Part shown: piece by piece, positions 60,847-64,000 of the stretch
Layout of the letters: each line of letters starts with the position of its first letter
How positions within the stretch are numbered: position 1 is the stretch's first letter
Source of the DNA: CAUZWH01 sp965224275
GTDB lineage: Bacteria > Pseudomonadota > Alphaproteobacteria > SHVV01
Reading direction: 5' to 3'
Assembly (NCBI GenBank): GCA_965224275.1
Contig: CBDCYR010000013.1
Coordinates: 100,309 to 164,308 of the forward strand
Length of the DNA stretch: 64,000 bases
Program-made: the position numbers and the translations under genes
Notes under the pieces: model-generated
The model's database searches: none
The model's input: the letters and a program-made list of their open reading frames with translations, nothing else
Told to the model about the DNA's origin: nothing

Positions 60847-61233
60847 ATGGCTGTACGTGTTTTTCATCGCGACAAACCAGATGTCATGCTGCCGGTGATC
60901 TCGAAGGACGCACGCTTGGTGGTGTGGCCCGGTGTGGGCGCTGAAACCGCTAATATGAACTACGTCGTGCTTGAGCCCGGCGAGTCCAACGTGCCGCACA
61001 TCCATGCCAGTTCAGAGGACTCGGTGTTTATCCTCGAAGGCAAAGGGACTGCGCATGATTTCGAAAACGATCGTCACGTCGAGTTCGAGGCTGGCCAGGC
61101 GGTGCATGTGCCGGCTGGAATGAAGCACGCGATCGCGGCCGATCGCGGCGTTCGGGTGGTCAGCGCCGGGGGCCCGAGCCCGGCCGACAAGGGGCTGTTG
61201 AAAGCAGTGGGAGCGATCAAGGACGACGAATGA
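60847..61233 (+). CDS. Cupin-domain protein, copy 2
   Basis: 128 residues. The first motif PHIHASSEDSVFILEGKGTA (two His, one Glu-like) and second HVPAGMKHAIAA retain metal-binding histidines, unlike copy 1. The stop overlaps the nitrilase start (ATGA). It probably acts on the same substrate family as the neighbouring nitrilase and oxidase genes; no specific reaction can be given. Confidence 0.88.
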   Translation: MAVRVFHRDKPDVMLPVISKDARLVVWPGVGAETANMNYVVLEPGESNVPHIHASSEDSVFILEGKGTAHDFENDRHVEFEAGQAVHVPAGMKHAIAADRGVRVVSAGGPSPADKGLLKAVGAIKDDE

Positions 61234-62090
61234 CGGCCGCCGCCGCCGTCAAGGTTGCAATCGCTCAGATTACGGGACGCCCGCTCGCTGCGGCTGCCAA
61301 CCGGGCACGCACCCTCGATGTTGTCGCTGCGGCATTTGGCGAGGGTGCAAATCTCATTGTCCTGCCCGAGATGATCGTTCCCGGATATTGCTTCGACTCT
61401 GCCGGTCTGGCCGATGTCGCTGAGCCAATCGATGGAGCCACCGTAACAGCGTGGATCGAAGCCGCGGCCCGCAACGACGGCTATGTGGCGGGTGGGTTCT
61501 GCGAACGCGATCGTGACGCGCTTTACAACACGGCCGTGTTGGTTGGCCGGAAGGGCTTAGTGCTGCATTACCGCAAGCTGCATTTGTTCGACCGCGAGAA
61601 AGAGATCTTTCAACCGGGTGACCGAGGCCTGCCGATCGCGGAGACGGCGATCGGCACAATCGGCATTTGCGTTTGCTATGACTTGCGTTTTGTCGAGGTC
61701 GTTCGCGCACTGGCGTTACGCGGCGCCGAGATTGTCGCGGTGCCAACCGCCTGGGTAACCGGCTTCGACAAGCGGAGCTGGGACAGCGAGGGATATTGCC
61801 CGCAAGCGCGCGGTGCCGTGGTGCAGGCCAATCTAAACCAGGTCACCATTGCCTGTGCCTCGCAAGCTGGTAGCAACGGCGACGTCGAGTTTTTGGGCTC
61901 GTCGCTGATCGTCGATCCCTATGGTAAACCGGCGGCGGGACCGCTAGGTGGCGATGAGGAAGTTGTCGTCAGTGCAGAAATTGACACCGGCGCAGCGACG
62001 CAGGCGCGCGAGCGCGGTGGGCGGACTTCACCGCGCGCCGACCGCCGCACCGACGTTTATCAACTCAGCATCGGCGGCGAATTGTATTGA
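61230..62090 (+). CDS. Carbon-nitrogen hydrolase (nitrilase superfamily)
   Basis: 286 residues. The catalytic triad is E47 (VLPEMIVPG), K116 (HYRKLHLFD) and C149 (GICVCYDLRF). This places it among amidases of the nitrilase superfamily, such as N-carbamoyl or omega-amidase-type enzymes, in the cytoplasm. It is translationally coupled to cupin copy 2. It may hydrolyse an amide or carbamoyl product of the upstream hydroxylases; substrate unproven. Confidence 0.92.
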   Translation: MTAAAAVKVAIAQITGRPLAAAANRARTLDVVAAAFGEGANLIVLPEMIVPGYCFDSAGLADVAEPIDGATVTAWIEAAARNDGYVAGGFCERDRDALYNTAVLVGRKGLVLHYRKLHLFDREKEIFQPGDRGLPIAETAIGTIGICVCYDLRFVEVVRALALRGAEIVAVPTAWVTGFDKRSWDSEGYCPQARGAVVQANLNQVTIACASQAGSNGDVEFLGSSLIVDPYGKPAAGPLGGDEEVVVSAEIDTGAATQARERGGRTSPRADRRTDVYQLSIGGELY

Positions 62091-62144
62091 GACGGTGATG
62101 TGAAGGGCGGGGCTAGTGGATGAAATCCAACCTATGGTCCATCG

Positions 62145-63311
62145 ATGCAGTTGAGCCGTTGCGCCGATATCGACGATCTACGCCTCGCGGCACGGCGGCG
62201 ACTCCCCGGTTTTGTATTTGATTTCGTCGACGGTGGCGCCGATGGCCAGGTTGGCGTGCACAAGAATGTCGAGATATTTGAAGACGTCGGCTTGATACCC
62301 CGTGTGCTCGTCGACGTCGCCAATCGGAGCCTTGCGACCACATTGTTCGGCGAGCCTCAGGCGGCTCCACTCGCGATTGCGCCGACCGGCGGGGTCGGCC
62401 TGCTTCATCGTGATGGAGAAATCGGGCTGGCCCGCGCGGCAGCCGCACGCGACATCCCCTTCACCCTCAGCACGGCGTCGAACGTCGGACTTGAGAGGGT
62501 GAGGGATGCGGTCGACGGGCGGCTGTGGATGCAGCTCTACACCTTCAATGACCACAGCATTTCGGAATCGATCATCCGGCGTGCCGATATCGCGGGTTAT
62601 GAAGCGCTGGTCGTCACCTTGGATACGCCGGTTGCTGGGATGCGCAAACGCGACATCCGCCACTTCGCGCGGCCCGGGGCGCTAACCCTGAAAAGCCGGA
62701 TCAACACGCTCTGTCACCCGCGTTGGATGGCGAACGTATTGCTGCACGGGCTGCCCCGCTTCCCCAATGTTGAAGCGGCGCTACCGCCGGATCGACGCTC
62801 CAATCACGCGGCCCGAACTTTTCTGATGGGTGACAAGGATCAAAGCCTGGAGATGGCGGATATGGCCAGGTTCCGAGACCTGTGGCCGCGAACCCTGCTT
62901 GTCAAAGGGGTTCTGGCGCCCGACGACGTCGGCGCTTTGATCGACCAAGGGGTTAACGGCGTCATTCTCAGCAACCACGGCGGTCGCCAACTCGATGGCA
63001 CGGTCACACCGTTGGAAATGCTACCCGCCGCGGTCGAAGCGGCGAGAGGCCGGATCCCCATTTTGATCGACGGTGGGGTTCGTCGTGGCAGCGATATCAT
63101 CAAAGCGGTGGCGTTGGGCGCGGCAACCGTGATGGTCGGACGGGCGACGCTCTACGGCATGGGTACCGCCGGCGAAGTCGGTGCGCGCCGAGCGCTCGAA
63201 ATCCTGTTTCAGGAGATGGATCGAACTCTGGCTCTATTGGGTTGTCCCGATGTCGCTGGCCTCGGCCCCGATTATGTGAGAGTGCCCACCGGATTCCGCA
63301 TGCCCGGCTAA
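62145..63311 (+). CDS. FMN-dependent alpha-hydroxy-acid oxidase/dehydrogenase (LldD family)
   Basis: 388 residues. PTGGVGLLHRDGEIGLARAA and ILSNHGGRQLDGTVTPLEML contain the active histidine and arginine; LIDGGVRRGSDIIKAVALGA binds FMN phosphate. DFVDGGADG near residue 22 is the family start. It oxidises lactate, glycolate or mandelate-like acids. It is 54 bases after the nitrilase and in the same direction, so probably in the same operon. Confidence 0.92.
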   Translation: MQLSRCADIDDLRLAARRRLPGFVFDFVDGGADGQVGVHKNVEIFEDVGLIPRVLVDVANRSLATTLFGEPQAAPLAIAPTGGVGLLHRDGEIGLARAAAARDIPFTLSTASNVGLERVRDAVDGRLWMQLYTFNDHSISESIIRRADIAGYEALVVTLDTPVAGMRKRDIRHFARPGALTLKSRINTLCHPRWMANVLLHGLPRFPNVEAALPPDRRSNHAARTFLMGDKDQSLEMADMARFRDLWPRTLLVKGVLAPDDVGALIDQGVNGVILSNHGGRQLDGTVTPLEMLPAAVEAARGRIPILIDGGVRRGSDIIKAVALGAATVMVGRATLYGMGTAGEVGARRALEILFQEMDRTLALLGCPDVAGLGPDYVRVPTGFRMPG

Positions 63312-63321
63312 CTCGGTTGTT

Positions 63322-64000
63322 TTATGGCGCCGCATAGCCGGGTTTGGGCGTCGGCGGAAACAAACCATGTTGGTTGAGAAACTCGATCATCAGACGGTCG
63401 AACAACCATGGTTGCTCCATCTGGCAGGCGTGGCCCGCGTCCGGCAGAACCTTTAACTCGCAATCGGGGATCTGCTCCTGGAGCTCGAATGCGCTCTGAT
63501 GGGCGACGTCCTCACTGCCGCTCAGGATCACGGTGGGACAGGTGATACGCTGAAAGTGGTCGAGCGGATCCGGTGCCAAGTAGGCTTCGAACAGTCGGAT
63601 GATCGTTGGCGCATCGGCAAAGTCGTTACGCTCGGCAAATAGGTTGGCGAAGAACGTCGCCAGCTCGGTCTTACGAAACGCTGGGCTGAAATCCTCAAAC
63701 GTATACTCCCAGCGATAATCGATACCCCTGGCTGTGTAGGCATCGATCCGCGGTTGGACGAATTCGCGTTCCGGAACGTAGCCCGTGCCGGTCAGAATCA
63801 GGGCCGCGGTTTGCTCGCGGCGCTGGTGGTGCATGTGGGGGACGATCGAGGAGCCGATCGAACAACCGGCAAGGATTACCGCTTCCGCCTTTGCCGTTTC
63901 GTCGATCGCTTCCCAACAGGCCTGAGCGAGATCGCCAAAGGTCAAGCCGGCCGTGGCTGTGGGTGAACGCCCGTAGCCGGGCAGATCTATGGCGATGCAG
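63322..64000 (-). CDS. Alpha/beta-hydrolase, 5' end outside the window
   Basis: The frame continues beyond 64000. CIAIDLPGYGRSP is the strand before the nucleophile elbow, then AVILAGCSIGSSIVPHM (nucleophile GCSIG), LTGTGYVPERE, CPTVILSGSEDVAHQ (acid) and VLPDAGHACQMEQP (His). The nucleophile elbow is G-C-S-I-G, with serine as expected. It could be an esterase, dehalogenase or C-C hydrolase. It converges on the LldD gene with 10 bases between. Confidence 0.88.
   Translation of the reverse strand, partial: CIAIDLPGYGRSPTATAGLTFGDLAQACWEAIDETAKAEAVILAGCSIGSSIVPHMHHQRREQTAALILTGTGYVPEREFVQPRIDAYTARGIDYRWEYTFEDFSPAFRKTELATFFANLFAERNDFADAPTIIRLFEAYLAPDPLDHFQRITCPTVILSGSEDVAHQSAFELQEQIPDCELKVLPDAGHACQMEQPWLFDRLMIEFLNQHGLFPPTPKPGYAAP

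Noticed and set aside
1..64000. tRNA or rRNA genes
   Set aside because: No cloverleaf-like sequence with a T-loop consensus or rRNA signature was noticed by eye; a dedicated scan was not possible.

Overview
The window is GC-rich, densely packed DNA from a bacterium that looks alphaproteobacterial, probably near Rhodospirillales. The grounds are codon use, ATGA-coupled operons, TRAP and PuuD/PuuE-type genes, IS5 (IS427-like), IS630 and IS1595 elements, and many molybdenum hydroxylase paralogues. No rRNA, tRNA or CRISPR array was seen. This placement is an inference.

Layout. (1) 1-6 kb: the end of a periplasmic binding protein, an SDR oxidoreductase, an amidohydrolase, a sugar-type ABC ATPase and permease, and a phthalate-dioxygenase-reductase-like flavoprotein. 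(2) 6-8.5 kb: a TRAP solute receptor with an in-frame amber codon, then a cytoplasmic reductive-dehalogenase-like protein. (3) 8.5-20.6 kb: divergent RidA and IclR genes, a hydantoinase A/B plus three-subunit molybdenum hydroxylase operon, CoxG, a creatininase-family protein and a BMP-family binding protein. (4) 20.65-23.48 kb: a complete IS1595-family element with exact 23-bp ends and an 8-bp target duplication, carrying a methyltransferase-nuclease fusion and a 50-residue membrane peptide. (5) 23.5-25.6 kb: an NmrA-like gene, REP-like inverted repeats and an IS630 element. (6) 25.6-38.3 kb: a purine (urate) catabolism locus with xdhA, xdhB, a hydantoin-racemase-like gene, two HIUase genes, two M20 peptidases, guaD, puuD, a GntR regulator and puuE. 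Much of it is broken. (7) 38.4-43 kb: BMP-type ABC ATPase and two permeases plus a cyclase-family hydrolase. (8) 43-54 kb: a sulfotransferase/TPR/glycosyltransferase-like fusion and small enzymes, a VOC gene split by an IS remnant, a cytosine-deaminase-like protein lacking metal ligands, and a membrane guanylate/adenylate cyclase. (9) 54.3-64 kb: a molybdenum hydroxylase operon with two different large subunits, two cupins, a nitrilase, an FMN-dependent hydroxy-acid oxidase and a partial alpha/beta hydrolase.

The shared theme is uptake and oxidation or hydrolysis of N-heterocycles (purines, hydantoins) and organic acids. A second theme is gene decay. Five host genes and the IS630 transposase are interrupted by frameshifts, and every one of these is net +1 nucleotide. 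Two more genes are split by IS5-type sequences, one has an amber codon, and two lack a normal start codon. The one-directional frameshifts could be real pseudogenisation or a systematic read or assembly artefact. This cannot be settled from the sequence alone.
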